64,000 nt of DNA from Cacajao melanocephalus (GCA_963573385.1 CAUYLG010070417.1:1-64000), one strand, 5' to 3'; counted from the stretch's first letter, positions 1 to 27,227 are shown. Numbers and translations are program-made. Notes: generated by a model not told the origin, from the sequence alone.

Positions 1-58
1 TGTGCCACTGCACTCCAGCCAGGGTGACAGAGCAAGACTTCATTTCAGAAACAAAAAA
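1..58 (+). repeat. Alu 3' end
   Basis: This is the last part of an Alu right arm with its A-rich tail, cut by the window edge. Confidence 0.9.
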
Positions 59-1062
59 GAGGCCTATGAGGGTATCCATGCTGTGGAGAGTGGGGAAATT
101 CTTGCCCACAGAGGGCCTGCAATCTAATGAGAGATGCCAGAGTGAAGTGTGAGGCATGCATCAAAAAGGCTGGGAGCCAAATTCAGACTGATGGTGTCTG
201 CAGGAAGGGAAAGATTGGGAAAACTGGGCAAGCGGCTGCAGTCAGGTTCAGAAAGGCACTGAGCATGGATTCAGACACTCGTCCCAGTGGTTGGCTGTGT
301 GTGATGAAAAGAAAGGGAGGCAAGTGATGACAGGGAGAGGCCCCGAGAAGGAAGACTTGATGTGACTTGGTGACCAGCTAAATGTGGGACCTATTAAAGG
401 GACTTAGAAAAGAGAACTGGGGAAGTTAGCCAAGTGAGAGCTGGCTTGAGGGAAATGACCTTGCCTCCTGAAAAAAGGGAAGGAGCTGGTCGGTTCCATG
501 GTTGTCTCGGGCTGTTAGAGAGAACCCGACCAGCAAAGAGCGGGTTTTGAAATGCTATGAAATCCACAAACATCGCAAAAAAACTGCAGCTCATCTCAGG
601 AACAGGCAAACTTTTGAACTTTTTGTTCGGGTCTCTGTGGGACGATGACTCATTTTGAGCCCCTCCTAACCTCTGCTGGTGATTAGCAGGGGTGAGAGGC
701 CCAAGGAACCGTCCTGCTCTGCAACAGATCAGCTTGCCTGCAAGATCCCAGATTGTAGGAATAGACTAGGGTAGATTTGGAACAGCTAAGAACCTTTCCA
801 GTTCATGAGTCTCCTGGGTTTGAGGCTGACTGTCTTTTTGTATGTGAATCTGGGTTTTACCCATTGAAGGAACTGAGTTGGGTCTGGAATGGGGCCCTAG
901 ACTTGACCTTAAAAGGTCTAGTGTCTCTGGGTGACCTAAAGAGGTAGATGACATCTGACCAATGAAATGTGTTCACAATGTTCTGGGACCTCTGGAAGAG
1001 GGAGGGGCCCAATGATTCTGGACAGGAGAGATGAGTTATTTACAATATGAAAGAGACTCTGG

Positions 1063-1348
1063 GGCCGGGCACAGTGGCTCACATCTGTAATCTCAGCACT
1101 TTGGAAGGCCCAGGCAGGAGGATGGCTTGAGGCCAGGAGTTCAAGACCAGCCTGGTCAACATAGCAAGACCCTTTCTCTACAAAAAAAAAAAAAAATGCA
1201 AAAAGCCGAGTATGGTGGCGTGTGCTTATGGTCCTAGCTACTCAGGAGGCTGAGGCAGGAAGATCCCTTGGGCCCAGGAATTCTAGGCTGCAGTGAGCTA
1301 TGATCAGGCCTCATCTCAAAAAAAAAACAAAAAACAAAAAAAACAAAG
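1063..1348 (+). repeat. Alu, old (AluJ-like)
   Basis: A divergent full-length Alu that starts GGCCGGGCACAGTGG, with a middle A-run and an A-rich tail. Confidence 0.9.
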
Positions 1349-3769
1349 ACTGTGGTGTTCGGCCAGCCTGGCCTGAACTCCTGTGCCTGTAGCCCAAGGC
1401 AGATGCATAGAAGTGCTCAGAGTCAACCTGGGCAGCCTCCTTGTTGTCTCACCTGCTGTTGCTTAAGCTCCTGGAGCCCAGTTTGATGGGGAAGCGGCGG
1501 CAGCCAGGAGTCTGATGGGTGGGCCCTGTGTGGGTGCCTGGTGCAGATGGGCCTGGCACAGTTGGGCTTCTGGCTGGAGCTCAGGGTGACTTCTGGAGTT
1601 GCCTAGCAGCCTTTATTCTCTCGGGTCTCCAGTTACCTGTGCCCTGTGACCTTGGGCACAAGCCAGGCAGCTAATAAAGCCAGCCTATGTGCACACTCCT
1701 GTTGTGTCAGCCTCTGCGAGGAAGAGCTCGTCAGCAGACAGGAAGCCACCCTCCTGTGCTAGGCATGTAGGAAGCCCAGGGAAGAACCACCTTATCCAAA
1801 TGGCCACCCCCTCCTCCCCTGGCATCTGACTGGAAAACTCTCCCCTGGTCTTCTCCCCTGGTTTCCTGTGTGTCACCCCCCAGCCCACACTTCCTTCAGG
1901 GCCGTGAGGGTAAAATGCAGTTCCTGTTGAGTGAGGCATGAGTCAGCGGAGGAAAATTGGTGGCTGAGTCTTTGTAACCTCCAGGCATGGCTATTAAATA
2001 TTTAAATGACACTATGGTATTGATTGTTTCTCATCCATCCTCTTAGGAGAGCAGTTCCTGTCTGGGATTCAGATAATAGCAGAATCTTGGATTTAGACTA
2101 ACTCAGAAGAGCTCAAAGGTGCTGTATAAATCTTACCCATAATCATGTTATCTCTTCCTCAGAGTGTGCTACTAGAAATGGGGACAAATTGGGTTCTGCC
2201 CATTTTCTTGATAGAGAAGACATCCAGAGAGGTGACAGGATCCACTGATGGGTCCTCACTGATCTGCAGGCCTGGGATCAGGGCGTCCCTGCTCTCCTCC
2301 TCCGCACTGGCTGTTTTCTCTGCTCACTGCTGCTTCCCCATCCTCCTCCTCTTCACAGCCCCTCTGTCATTCAGCCATTTATTCTAGCTGCTAGGGACAT
2401 GGCATCGAACAAGACAGACAAGGCCCCTGCTCTCTGGAGCTTAATTCTTGGAGAGGAGACAGTTGACAAGAACTCAAATTGGCAGGGAGGGCCCTTCAAG
2501 GAGATTGAGTTCCTACTCAGTGTCCAGGCCCTAGGTCCCTGGGCTGGGGGTGGGTGGGGCAGAGCAGATCTGGCCTAATTGTGGATTGGTCCTTACTGAG
2601 GAAGGACGGTTATCAGGATAAATATACCCAGCTCCCCATTCCTGGGGACTTACTCACCGAGTGAAAGCACCCCGCTGCGGATTAGATTACCTCTGCTCTA
2701 ACTGCTCATGTGCTCCAGGCTGGGGGAGGGGAGGAGGACTTGGGGCCAGGGGAGCGGGGAGTGAGGAGACCCGCCTTCCCGTTCTGTTCCCCTTCCTAAT
2801 CTGGAAGAGTCTCACCAGAGGGGCTGAGATGAGACCATCCCTGAGCTGGTCCTGGTGTTTACATAGCTCCTTCCTTGGATGGGCCAAGCCCCGCTCACTG
2901 CTTATATCCCTGAGCATGGGCAGCTGTGAGGAGGCCTGGCAGCTTCTCTGACACTTGAAGCCACCAAGGCTGCCCAGATGGACAGCAGGGGGCTGGGAAC
3001 CTCCCTTGTCCGGAGTTCTGGACCCAACAGGACAGATAGGCCAGGAGGCTGGGCTTGTGTGGGGACTTGTCTCTCTGGGAGTCTGGGTATCCTATGGGAT
3101 GGCAGGGATGGACAGCTGGCCCACGGATGCCAGGAAGGCCCCTGTGCTACGGCAGCACTTGCTGCTGGTGCCGGAGCTTTCAGGGCAGTGTTTGCTGCTC
3201 CTTCCTTGGGCTTGTCAACTCCTAAGGAAGCTGTGTTGTCCACTCCCTGCCTGGGGCGACAAAAGCTGCGTGAAACTGGCCTGCAGAAGAAGGTGGATAA
3301 GCGGCTGGAAAAGACCTTGTTCTAACTGTGGGCCTCTCCCAGGCCAAGCCTTGAGAATGCAAGGCGGGGCCACCCGAGGGCCACAGGACCCTACCTCTTT
3401 GAGTTCTGCCTGGGGCTGCTGGTGGAGGAGTCCACAGTGGCAGAGATGGGCAGGAGCCGAGGGGCCCTGGCACTGGGGCTGGTGTGGCAGGGCAGCCTGT
3501 AAACTCCAGGAAGGGATGGGAAAGCTGGCTCCATGCCCACATTTACCTGCTTCCTGCTGATCCCGGACTAGGTGGCAGCACCCTTTGCCCTCAGGTATTG
3601 GATAGGATGGGGAGGTGATTTCTTTCCCCTCCTGGGGCTCAACCCCTCTCTGGGAAGAAGCTTGTGTCTACTCAGCAACTCCTCTTTCCTGTGTGCTCTA
3701 TTCACACAGCACTTTATTCCAAGTCAGCATTTTATATCTGTTTTTCTCATGTAGTCCCAATCCTATGAG

Positions 3770-3870
3770 TATAATGTTGGAATTCCTATTGGGCAGACAG
3801 GGAAACTGAGGCACAAGAGCAGCTAAGCAGCCTATCTGAGCAATTCAGCCATTGAGCAGAGTCCAGGTGA
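3770..3870 (-). repeat. MIR fragment
   Basis: Carries the reverse MIR core gacagggaaactgaggca. Confidence 0.6.
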
Positions 3871-5831
3871 CTCAGGATTCACCTTACAAGTTTGTAAGTC
3901 CTCAGAGCCTGGGAAGAGAGAATGGAATCGCTCTGGGTCCTCCCTCCCCCTCAAAGAGATAGACCTTCAGCTCAGCTCTCTTGGCACCTTTCCAGCTTCA
4001 GGCCTCTGGTCTTGATAGTCTTTATCACACACTAAGAAGCGGCAGGGGCTTAGAAGCCTGGCTTGTCTCTGTGGTGCAGTTGGGGGTGGGGGCGCAAGGG
4101 TTTAATTGATCCTCTTTAATCTGGTATTGAGTGCCATGTGTCAGTGGATCAACCTGGATCCCCAGAGCCACGGTCTGAGGGACATCCCCCCATTGTAGTA
4201 CAAGGGGACCCAGGTTTCCTTCCACCCTGAGCCCCTGGGTGGGTACAGGAATGTGAGGGGCGCAGCTGCAGCACTTGCCCTGGAATGCAGGCAAACCAGC
4301 CTCAGCCTCTCGGTCCCCTCCTCCTTGGAGCAGTGGGCCAAGGGTGTCTGCACCTTAACATTCCAGCGGCTCCCACCAGTCCTAGGATTATGCTCAGTCG
4401 GTTGCTGGGCCCCGGGAAGGGCCTCTTCCTCTTGTCCTGGCCGCCGGTGCGCTGTGCCTGCCCACCCACCTGCCCCAGGGTGGCCTCCCAGCCCAAAGCC
4501 GCAGCTGCTCCACGCTGTTGCTCCAACCAGGCGCAGCCTTGGGGGCACATGCAGTGCTGCATTTGCACAGGGCCCTGGAAGTGAGGGCATGCACCCCTCT
4601 GGTTCTCCAGAGCCCTGCATGTCACCCTTGGGTTGCACCTTCAAGTGATAGTGTGTACCCAGACCACCTGCGTTCCTCCTAGTAGCTTGCCGTGTTCCTC
4701 CACCTCAGCCTTGTTCTCTCAAGATTGAAACTTCCCCACTGCACCCAGGGCCAGGGGCTCCCCTGTCTTCCCCAACTAGAAAATTCCAAGATTGCACGAG
4801 GTTATCTTTGGTTACTCCCAGTGGCAGGAAGCCGACGGGCCAATGGTGCCCTCTGGTGGGCAGTGGCAGACAGTCTGCACCCCTTCCTCACCAGGGCGGA
4901 GCCAGGACATTGCTCCGTGGCCTTTGCCAAGGGCTTGCTGGGGACTTTGCACCTAGCCCGCCCCCAGCCTCGAGACAGCCTGCCCTACCTCCTCATGTTG
5001 CATACTTTTGCTGGCCCAGAGAGACAGAAATCCTGCAGAATTCAGGGTGGGTTTCCTCCAGAAAGCGGATGGGAAGCGCCAGAGAGAGCTTCCTCCTGCA
5101 GGGTGGCTTGGGTTTGGAGGGACTCAGGCCTGGACCCGGAACCTTAGTCGAGTAATGCCAGGAAGTTGAGGCCTTCCTTAGCTTGAATGAGGGCTCCCAA
5201 CTACTTCCAAGCAGAGTGTCTGGAACCTGTCCTCCCAGCATGTGGGAAGGGAGGCTGTATTCCTGGTCTTCAGTGGTTTCAGTGAGTACCATTTTCTCTG
5301 AAGAGTGGGTAGCCTGACACCTTCCTTGGGGTATGAGTAGAATGAATATTTACAGCAGAGGGGAAAGGCTGGAGCTGGACACTGGGGGAACCCGCTGGGA
5401 TGGGGCCGTGCCTTCAAGTGGACTCCTGTGTGTAGTGTCTGCCGGCTCTGTTTGCTCATGCCGTTGGGGGCGTTTGCTGAGCTTGCAAGGGGACTTTGGC
5501 CCTTAACCATTTGCAGTGAATGGGGAAGTCTCAGGTATTTGCACCCATTAGAAATAAAAGTAAAGCTAGGAGTCTACTGTTGACTCGCCTCCTATATTTC
5601 TGGTTCTCTTTCTTGAGGTGTTTGTGGGGGATTTGGAGACACCAACCCTTACCCCTCTTGCCTAGTCCTTGCCTGATAAGGATGAAGGGTGGAGAGGGAG
5701 GAGGAAGCCGTACAAGAGACCCTGTGGGTGGTGGACGGACTTACTGGGGTTTTTCTCTGTCCCTTTAATAGATAAAACTTCGGAGAAAACTGAATAATGA
5801 TGTGCCTTTTCCCTGACATCTACACTGTGTA

Positions 5832-6436
<605 letters not shown>

Positions 6437-6492
6437 TTGATTTTTAAATTTTTTGTAGAGATGGGATCTCACTGTATTGCCTAGGCTGGGAC
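6437..6492 (-). repeat. Remnant of split Alu
   Basis: A 3' piece of the interrupted element (ttttgtagagatgggatctcac); similar in age to 5832-6140. Confidence 0.6.
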
Positions 6493-6514
6493 ATGATACA
6501 CTTTGGTTTTTATT

Positions 6515-7107
<593 letters not shown>

Positions 7108-7390
7108 AGCTACACTTTGAATGTTACTTTATTACTTTTCTTTTCTTTTCAAGATTGTTCTTTTCATATTTTGCCCAGATTCTACCCAGAAAAGACGTAG
7201 AAGACTTAGGAGATGTCAGTACTTTGCATCCTACCTACACTGCTCTACCTGGAGGAAGACGTTTTCTGGATTTTACAAAGCAAATCAAATCTGATGTTTG
7301 TAGCTTCCAATGGGCTACAGAGCTTCCTCCTGCAGGGTCACATGGGTCTGGAGAGCCTGATGTTTACAGCTTTCAATGTACTTGCAACAG

Positions 7391-7665
<275 letters not shown>

Positions 7666-7699
7666 CCTCTGCTAGCCCTTATAAACCTCACACCAGTAC

Positions 7700-7850
7700 T
7701 TTGAGGTCAGAATTACTCAAGAGCTTACTGAGAAAACAGGCCCCGAAAAGCTAAGTGATTTGCCGTGTGGCATGGATAGTAAAGAGGAGAGCTGGCGTTT
7801 GAACTCAGGTCTGGCTCGACCTCAGAATGAGTGATCTTTTGTCTCTGTGC
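7700..7850 (-). repeat. MIR fragment
   Basis: A degraded reverse MIR (aaaacaggccccgaaaagct, later tttgaactcaggtctggct). Confidence 0.7.
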
Positions 7851-10180
7851 CCCAGGACTGCATCCTCTCACCAACACTCCACCAACCTATGGATCTGTGC
7901 TCAAAAGAGCCCGTTGACATCATAAACCAGAATCCAATCCATAAACCAAAAGCCCAGGCTTAGAATCACATTGTGTGGAGCAGGCGTTTGGTGGAGTCCC
8001 TGATTCAAAATGTTGGACAAGGAAGCCCAACTGTTTGTCTTCTGTTGGGTGTTTGGAGCCCAAGACACCTGAGTTCAGAGTCCAGCATTGTCACTTCAGT
8101 CAGCCTTGGTAGTGTGGGGATGTGACTCTGCCTCTGAACCGCAGTTTTGCCATCCATGCTAGTGGCATTGTGAAGAGGATGGCAGGTAACACAGGTGAGG
8201 CTCCCAGCCGCAGTGGGCCTTCAAGGATGGCAGCCACTCCTGCCCCCTACTGGGGTTGCACTCACTTCCTATTCTGCGGAGCCCTGTGGGGTTTCTTAGC
8301 TGGCCCTGCCCATGGTGGAGAAAGAGGGACCCACCCATCGCTGATTGGGCCCAGAGGAAATGAGGACACTGCGAGAAGCCAAGACAGCAGGTGTGGCCCT
8401 GGAGAGGCCGTGGGGATCGGCCTGGACATTGGTTCCTTTTCTGCTGTTACCTAGATACCTATCAGCTCTAGTTCCGGTTTGCTAAAGACAGGAAGCCAGA
8501 CCTCCTCCATGGGACCTGGAGTGGGGGTGGGCGGGGCAGCTGTAGGACTTAACCTTCCTTGGAGGTCAGGAGACCAGACCCGGGGTCCTGGGCCTTGGAA
8601 CAGACTTTCTGTCTGTCTGGGCAGGAGCCAGGAGCCTGATGTAGGTGTGGCCAGCCTTGAGGGTAGATCAGGACAGGCAGCTGGGAGAAGGAGTGGCACC
8701 ATCGACAGAGGCCCTAGGTGAGGGCCTTGCTTCTCTTTTCCCTCCTCTGAATACAGGTTGAGGGGCTGGGAGCAAGGCCAGAAGGAAGGATCAGACTGGC
8801 AAGCCTCACAGCTTGGGCCTCCAACATTCAGGAAGTTGAACACTTTTAAGTACGGTGTCATCTGGTAGTCACAGTGGCTTCTTACAGGCCAGGTTTTTTG
8901 GGGTTTGGGGCTTCTGAGGAGTCAGTCGTGCCACTCACTACCTTTGTTATTCAGAGCAAACACCTCTGCCTCTCCAAGCCCACTTTCCTCATCCATGCAG
9001 GGAGAATCAGCATTCCAGCTTCACGGGGTATTAGGGGGATTAATGGAGACTGTGTACACAGTGCTAGAATGCCTAGCAGTGTGTGCCTGGTACTAATAAG
9101 TGGCAATAAACGCAGCCATTGCTTTTTAGATATTTATTATCCCAAGGACTAGGAATGGAGCTCTCAGCTCTGTGGACCCAGCAGGCTACCAGGGAGCTGA
9201 CAGCGAACAAGTTGTGAATGGGGCAGGAATGAGGGTGTGGCATCCAGGCCCACAGGACCGTCTGCCTAGGCCGTCTGGGCCGTGGGGCTGTTGAGGGTCC
9301 CAGGAGGGGACGGAGGAGGTGGGGGGTCAGCAGGTCCTACCCCTGCCCCTCTATACCCTTCTTTTCTGGGGACTGGGGAGACCTAGTGCCCCCCTGTTGG
9401 CTGCCAGGTACCAGGGTAATGGAAGCTTGCACTGGAGGGCTGATTTGGCTCCCTTGATGCTGTTAAAAGCAGAACAGTGGGGCCCTGGAGCCTCTGGGGC
9501 CGGGCTGCTTGCCAGACTTCCGCAGAAACAGCCAACGGAGCAGTCTTGCCCCCTGCTCACTGAGGGGGTGGGGACCGCTGCACCAGCCTCACTCCAGCCC
9601 CCATCTCCCTGCACACCTTCCTCTGTAAGCCTGGAGCCTCAGGAGGAGCCTGGTACCTGGCCTTCTGCTTCCACCTGGTCAGGAGGGCAGGGGGCATCCT
9701 GAGTGCCCCTTCCAGTCTGGGGCTGAGAAAGCCTAAGCTCTTGGAAATCAAGTGAGGGCCTGGCACTGCCAGGGCCCCTCCCTGTGACGTGGGGCCCCTC
9801 CCACCCATTCTCTCCGTGTTGCCCTGCGGATTCAGAGTTCCAGGCAGGCACTTCTCGCTCGCAGCTGCACGGCCCCGTCAGGAGGGAACGCAGTGCCAGG
9901 TGCCTGACTCCCAGAGGTAGGAGATCCCACGGGGAGCCCCAGAGCCTGCCTCTAGAGCACCTTCAGTCCCGGGCAGGCAGAAGAAGTCAGCTTTGGGAGC
10001 CAGTTCTTGGTTAGGCTGGTCAGGGCTGGTGGCTTCCTGTCCCAAGGCTGGTCATTTCTCCCATGGGTGGGGCAGGTGCTGGAAGGCATTAACTCTTGAG
10101 GTGCAGGCAGGGAGGGCCCTGCCACCGGAGAGTCCCCAGGATCCCAGTTCTCACCTGCTCCCCGCGCCTTCTCTTTGCAG

Positions 10181-22556
<12,376 letters not shown>

Positions 22557-24440
22557 GCGCCCTGCCCCTGCCTCTGCCCCCCTCCCCAGCCAGCATTCCC
22601 AACTGCTACTGTGACCCAGAGACCTCACCCTGGGGTGAAGGGGTAAACCCGACTGAAACTGGAACCCTTCTGTCCATGGCTGGTGCAGGATGGACAGAGG
22701 GCCGTGAGGGGTCTCCCTGCTTGTCTTCACCCTTGCTGGAACCTCTGGGCCCCCCCTTCCTCCTGCAACTCTCCCCAGGCTCCCCACTCTCCATCCTCCC
22801 CAGGGGTGGAGGCTGGGGGCCCCACCCCAGCCCACTTACGTTCCCATGAACTGGCCTGGCCAGCACCCCACACTGGAGCCATCTCTTCCTCATATTTCAG
22901 CAGTGCAGCCAGGGGCGGGGGACAGGGAAGAGCAGGCAGGGTCTGTTGGGGTCTGTTTTTATCCTTATTTCTCCCCCGACCTCATTGTCTTTGTTCTGTG
23001 AGTACTGGGGGACACCAGGCTCCCTCCAGACAATGCCAGCATAAATCCTTCCATCCAAAGTCAGAGAACCTAAGGGGCCATGGAAGGTTCTCTGTGCTCC
23101 TCCTACCCTTCCAGTGCCCTAGGCCTGGATGACTGCCCCTGCCTTTACCCGCCCTCCCCTTTTATACCCGCTCTGGTTCTACTGAGAAAAGCCTCTCCAG
23201 CAATAATGTTTCATAGTCACTTCCGCCATCTCCGGGACGGCGTGCCTGGACACTGTACTGACTGATAGATTTCTACACTGAGGTTTGAATTCATATCGCC
23301 TGAGTTGCTTTTACTTCTGTATACAAAATGATTTTGAAGAGATTTTAAAGACGTTCCCTTTTGTATTCTCCTCCTTGTCCACCGCCACTGGGCCTGTCGC
23401 TGACGGTGGCCCTGGTGTGGAGTTGGCTTTGTACTGAGGGCTGGGGTGGGAAAGCGATTTGTATTTTATGTTTTTTTGGCACAAGCAGGTGAACTGGGAG
23501 CAGCTCTGACTCCCGCTCTTTCACTCCACAGCTCACCAGGACTGTTTTATAAACTGCTGTATTTGGAAAGCCCTTCTTACTTCCCAGGCCAGCAAGCTCT
23601 TCACTGAAACCGGTTGAAGAGTGTCTTGCCCTTTTGGGGCTGGAATTCTGAACCTCATCTGTTCTGTCTCTGCGGGAGGAGAAGGGGAAAGTCTGTTTTG
23701 GGGGGCTGCTTCCTGTCTGAGTAAGCCCTCAGGAGCCTCTGCTCCCCCGTGAACCCCTGAACCTTCTCAGCCTCTACCGCTTCTCTGGGGCTCTCTCTTC
23801 TGCCTTCTCAGGAAAGCGGGTGTCTGATTTTGGCCGTCAGGACTCTGACGTTTCATTGGTCTTGTTGATTTCCTCTGGGCGTAACCCTTCCCCAGATGTG
23901 CTCTCCCGGGAGCCTGGGTCTGTCTCCTCCCCGTTCACTTGTGGGATCGGCACTCAGGGGGTCTGGAAAGAAGGTCATAGGGAGAGCGATAGGATTTGGG
24001 GCAGAGGGACAAACTCCTCTGGGGAAACCCCCAGAGCTCCTGACTGAGGATGAAAGAGGAGCCTGGCCTTGGGCTCCTGATCAAGAGAAATGGGCCCCAC
24101 CAGGGTCTCACAGGGAGAGTCCAGACCAATCCACTGGCCTCCTGGCAGAAGCTGAGTGTGCTGGGCTCTCAGAAGAGGGTCCCTCCTTTGTGGCTAGGGA
24201 TAGGTCAGCCTGGCCCCTCCGGAGGTTTCCACTTCTACCCACAGGCCTTACTGCTCTGTTTACAGTGACCTGCCCTAGCCCTTCCCCAAGAGGGACTGGG
24301 GTTTCTGGGGTCCACTCTCTAAATCAATGGTTATTTGAAAATTTGATTTTCATTTTATTTTTTTCTCTGTAAACATCTAACCTGGCTTTTCCCATTTCAA
24401 TTCCTGTGATTTATGCCAATAAAGTTTGCCATGATTTTCA
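22557..24440 (+). other. PXN: PXN 3' UTR
   Basis: About 1.9 kb from the stop codon to the first good poly(A) site. It is free of Alu copies, unlike the flanking DNA. It contains one match each to the miR-145 seed site (AACTGGAA, 22657-22664) and the miR-137 seed site (AGCAATAA, 23199-23206). The end position is inferred from the AATAAA hexamer about 20 bases before. Confidence 0.8.
24418..24423 (+). terminator. PXN: PXN poly(A) signal AATAAA
   Basis: This AATAAA lies about 1.86 kb after the PXN stop. A GT-rich stretch (cctgtgttagtgcc) starts about 20 bases later, as expected for a cleavage site near 24440. Confidence 0.8.
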
Positions 24441-25059
24441 CCTGTGTTAGTGCCATTTCTTTGTGGTCTGAGATAACCTCGTGGTCCCAGCAGAGACCAA
24501 ACCCACATCAGATGCAGCAGAGTCACCAGATTGAGGGTGAATTGTGGATGTTTCTTAAGGTCAAAATCCCTGGGGTGGGGTCCGTGGTCCTTGCCTGTGG
24601 TCACAGGTCCTCTCCGTGTGCTTTGCTCTTGCCTGGGCAGTTGGTGAGGACAGGCTGGGGAGCATCGGGACTGACCCTCGTGGGCAGGGCCTTCCCGGGG
24701 TGTGATCACCTGGGTTTACCAAGGGCAGCCTCACTGACATGAGCCTGTGGGTGGCCTTCCACTAATTTAGAGACAGGGAAAAAGACTCCAAGACAAGAAC
24801 CTACATGTTCAAGGCAATCAGTGAGGGCAGAGCCATGATGTGAACCCCAGGCTTGCCTCTGCCTGTGTTCCTGCGCTGAACTGCCGTGCCTGAGCCCACA
24901 CAACTTGGGTGCAGCCCCTTTCTGCCTAAGTCAGCTACTTAGAGTTGAGGATGGGTCTCTACTGCCTCCTCGTGGTCACGACCGTATTTGCATGCTTCCT
25001 CTTTGCTCTGGTCAGATCCAGAGCTCCAGTCCTAGGCCCTAGAGCAACGGTGTCCAATC

Positions 25060-25353
25060 TTTTTTTTTTTTTTAGATACAGTCTCACTCTGCTCAGGTTG
25101 GAGTACAGTGGCACGATCTTGGCTCACTGCAACCTCCGCCTCCTGGGTTCAAGCGATACTCCTGCCTCCTGCCTCAGCCTCCTAAGTAGCTGGGATTACA
25201 GGCACCTGCCACCATGCCTGGCTAATTTTTGTATTTTTAGTAGAGCCAGGGTTTCACCACGTTGGCCAGGCTGGTCTCAAACTCCTGACCTCAAGTGATC
25301 TGCCTCAGGCTCCCAAAGTGCTGGGATTTTAGGCATGAGTCACCATTCCTGGC
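25060..25353 (-). repeat. Alu in MER element
   Basis: A full-length reverse Alu with T15 tail. Confidence 0.9.
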
Positions 25354-25644
25354 TTTTTTTTTTTTTTTTAGACAGAGTCTTGCTCTGTCCCCCTAAGCTA
25401 GAATGTAGTGGCATGCCCTTGGCTCACTGTAGCCTCTGCCTCCCAGGTTCAAGCAATTCTCATGCCTCAGCCTCTCAAGTAGCTGAGATGACAGGTGCCC
25501 ACCACCATACCCAGCTAATTTTTTTATTTTTAGTAGAGACGGATCTTCACCATGTTAGCCAGGTTGGTTTTGAACTGTCCTCAAGTGATCTGCCCACTTT
25601 GACCTCCCAAAGTGCTGGGATTACAGGCATGAGCCACTGCGCCC
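25354..25644 (-). repeat. Alu in MER element
   Basis: A second reverse Alu directly adjoining the first, more divergent. Confidence 0.88.
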
Positions 25645-26038
25645 TCTGGGTGTCTGATCTTTTGGCTTCCTGGGGCCACATTGGAAAAAGAATTGTCTTG
25701 GGACACACATAAAATACACTAACACTAATGATAGCTGATGAGCTAAAAAAAAAAAATCACAAATCTCATAATGTTTAAAGAAAATTTACAAATTTGCTTT
25801 AGGCCGCATTCAAAGCTGTTCTGGGCTGCATGCAACCCACAGGCCATGGATTGCACAAGCTTGCCCTAGAGCTTCCTGGCCAGCTTTGTTTCACCTTGAG
25901 CTGTGTATTCACAGCTTCCCTGTTGTTTGGAATGGTTCTCCAAAAGCAGCATGTTGAATCTAGTCTAAACCCTTCCCATGCTATAGTGAGCTCAGAAGTG
26001 AAAATTACATGCAACCCTCACCCAAAGAGAATGACAGG

Positions 26039-26121
26039 ACCAGGCTCTGTGGCTCATGCCTATAATCCTAGCATTTTGGGAAGCCAAGGTGGAAGGATCA
26101 CTTGAGCCCAGGAGTTCAAGA
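26039..26121 (+). repeat. Alu 5' fragment
   Basis: About 80 bases of a forward Alu left arm. Confidence 0.75.
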
Positions 26122-26310
26122 GAGTAACTTGGTTTATTCTTCTAGCCCATGTTGTATTTATCTTAGTTCTAGAAATGGATATGCTATATTTCATTGTAAT
26201 TTGCTTTTCACTTTGCTTTGTGGGTATTTTCCCATGTCAATAAATATAGATCTGCACCATTTTCTAACGGCTTCATGGTATTCCGTTATATTGATGTACT
26301 ACAATTAGAG
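26122..26310. repeat. Ancient LINE-derived fragment
   Basis: AT-rich text with ggcttcatggtattccgtta, a pattern common in old L1-related 3' ends. The assignment is tentative. Confidence 0.45.
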
Positions 26311-26464
26311 ATGATATTTATATCATCAGAGCTAAGAGGTCCTTGGAAATGTACCTTGTGCATATGTATATACTTGGAAAAGTGTGTTCAGAGGGAGGCA
26401 GACTCAGGGTTTGGAAGGGACTGTATAGCACAGTGAGCCCCAGGGGCTTTGAACTTCCTCCTAG

Positions 26465-26660
26465 ATTTCAGTTCTGAAGCCATCACTTACTGGCTGAGAG
26501 ACAGGCAAATTATTTAACCTTCCTGTGAGTATTCTCATCGATAAAAGGGGAGTACTAACACAGGACTGTATCTCCTCAGAGGATTGTTGCGAAGATTAGC
26601 TTTGGTAATGTGCACAGAGTACTTAGGACGATGCTAAGCGTGCAGTAATACCTGGCCATC
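26465..26660 (+). repeat. MIR
   Basis: A forward MIR (aaattatttaaccttcctgt and ggattgttgcgaagattag). Confidence 0.75.
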
Positions 26661-26674
26661 AAAAAGAGATCTCA

Positions 26675-26955
26675 GCGTTGGGCAAGGTGGCTCATTCCTG
26701 TAATCCCAGCAGTTTAGGAGGCCAGGGTGGGAGGATCACTTGAGTTCAGGAGTTTGACACCAACCTGGGCAACATGGTGAAACCCCATCTATACAAAAAA
26801 TTAGCCAGGGGTGGTGGTATGCACCTGTAGTCCCAGCTACTTGGGAGGATCGTTTCAGCTGGGAGGTCAAGGCTGCAATGAGCTGAGATTGCTCCACTGC
26901 ACTCTTCCTGGGAAACATAGAGAGACTCCTTCTCAAAAACAAAAACAAAAAAAAG
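26675..26955 (+). repeat. Alu
   Basis: A forward, divergent Alu. Confidence 0.9.
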
Positions 26956-27114
26956 ATTTGATGGAGGTGAATTACTCTGTGGATGTTTGTTGGCTAGTTT
27001 TTTAGGAAGAGGAGATGGCCAATGCAAAAGCCCTCAAGTGAAGCCTGCTCTGGAAAAGCAGCAGAGCATCATCTGGCTGGAAAGCAAATAAGTCGGGGGA
27101 AAACATCTGAGATG

Positions 27115-27226
27115 ATTATAGAGGGCAAGACAGGCAGATAGGTAGGGCCTTGTAGGTAGTTTAGATTTTAGATTTTACTCTGTAGGAAGCGGAAAGTTTT
27201 GAGAAGATAAGATGAGCTGACTTAAG
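27115..27226. repeat. L2-like fragment
   Basis: Contains gtagggccttgtaggtagtt, typical of L2 3' ends. Confidence 0.5.
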
Positions 27227-27227
27227 G

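Larger units (their letters stand above)
25045..25867 (+). mobile_element. hAT-type DNA transposon (MER1-like), split by two Alus
   Basis: The terminal motif acggtgtccaatct lies at about 25048-25060. The body resumes at 25649 with gatcttttggcttcctgg and ends ggattgcacaagcttg near 25863. This is the pattern of the non-autonomous MER1 (hAT-Charlie) family; the family name is from memory. Two reverse Alu copies sit in the gap. Confidence 0.7.

Noticed and set aside
2902..3560. Long overlapping frames on both strands in PXN intron 1
   Set aside because: Low-complexity GC-rich text with Trp/Gly/Leu-rich translation, no start context, no splice logic and no known domain.
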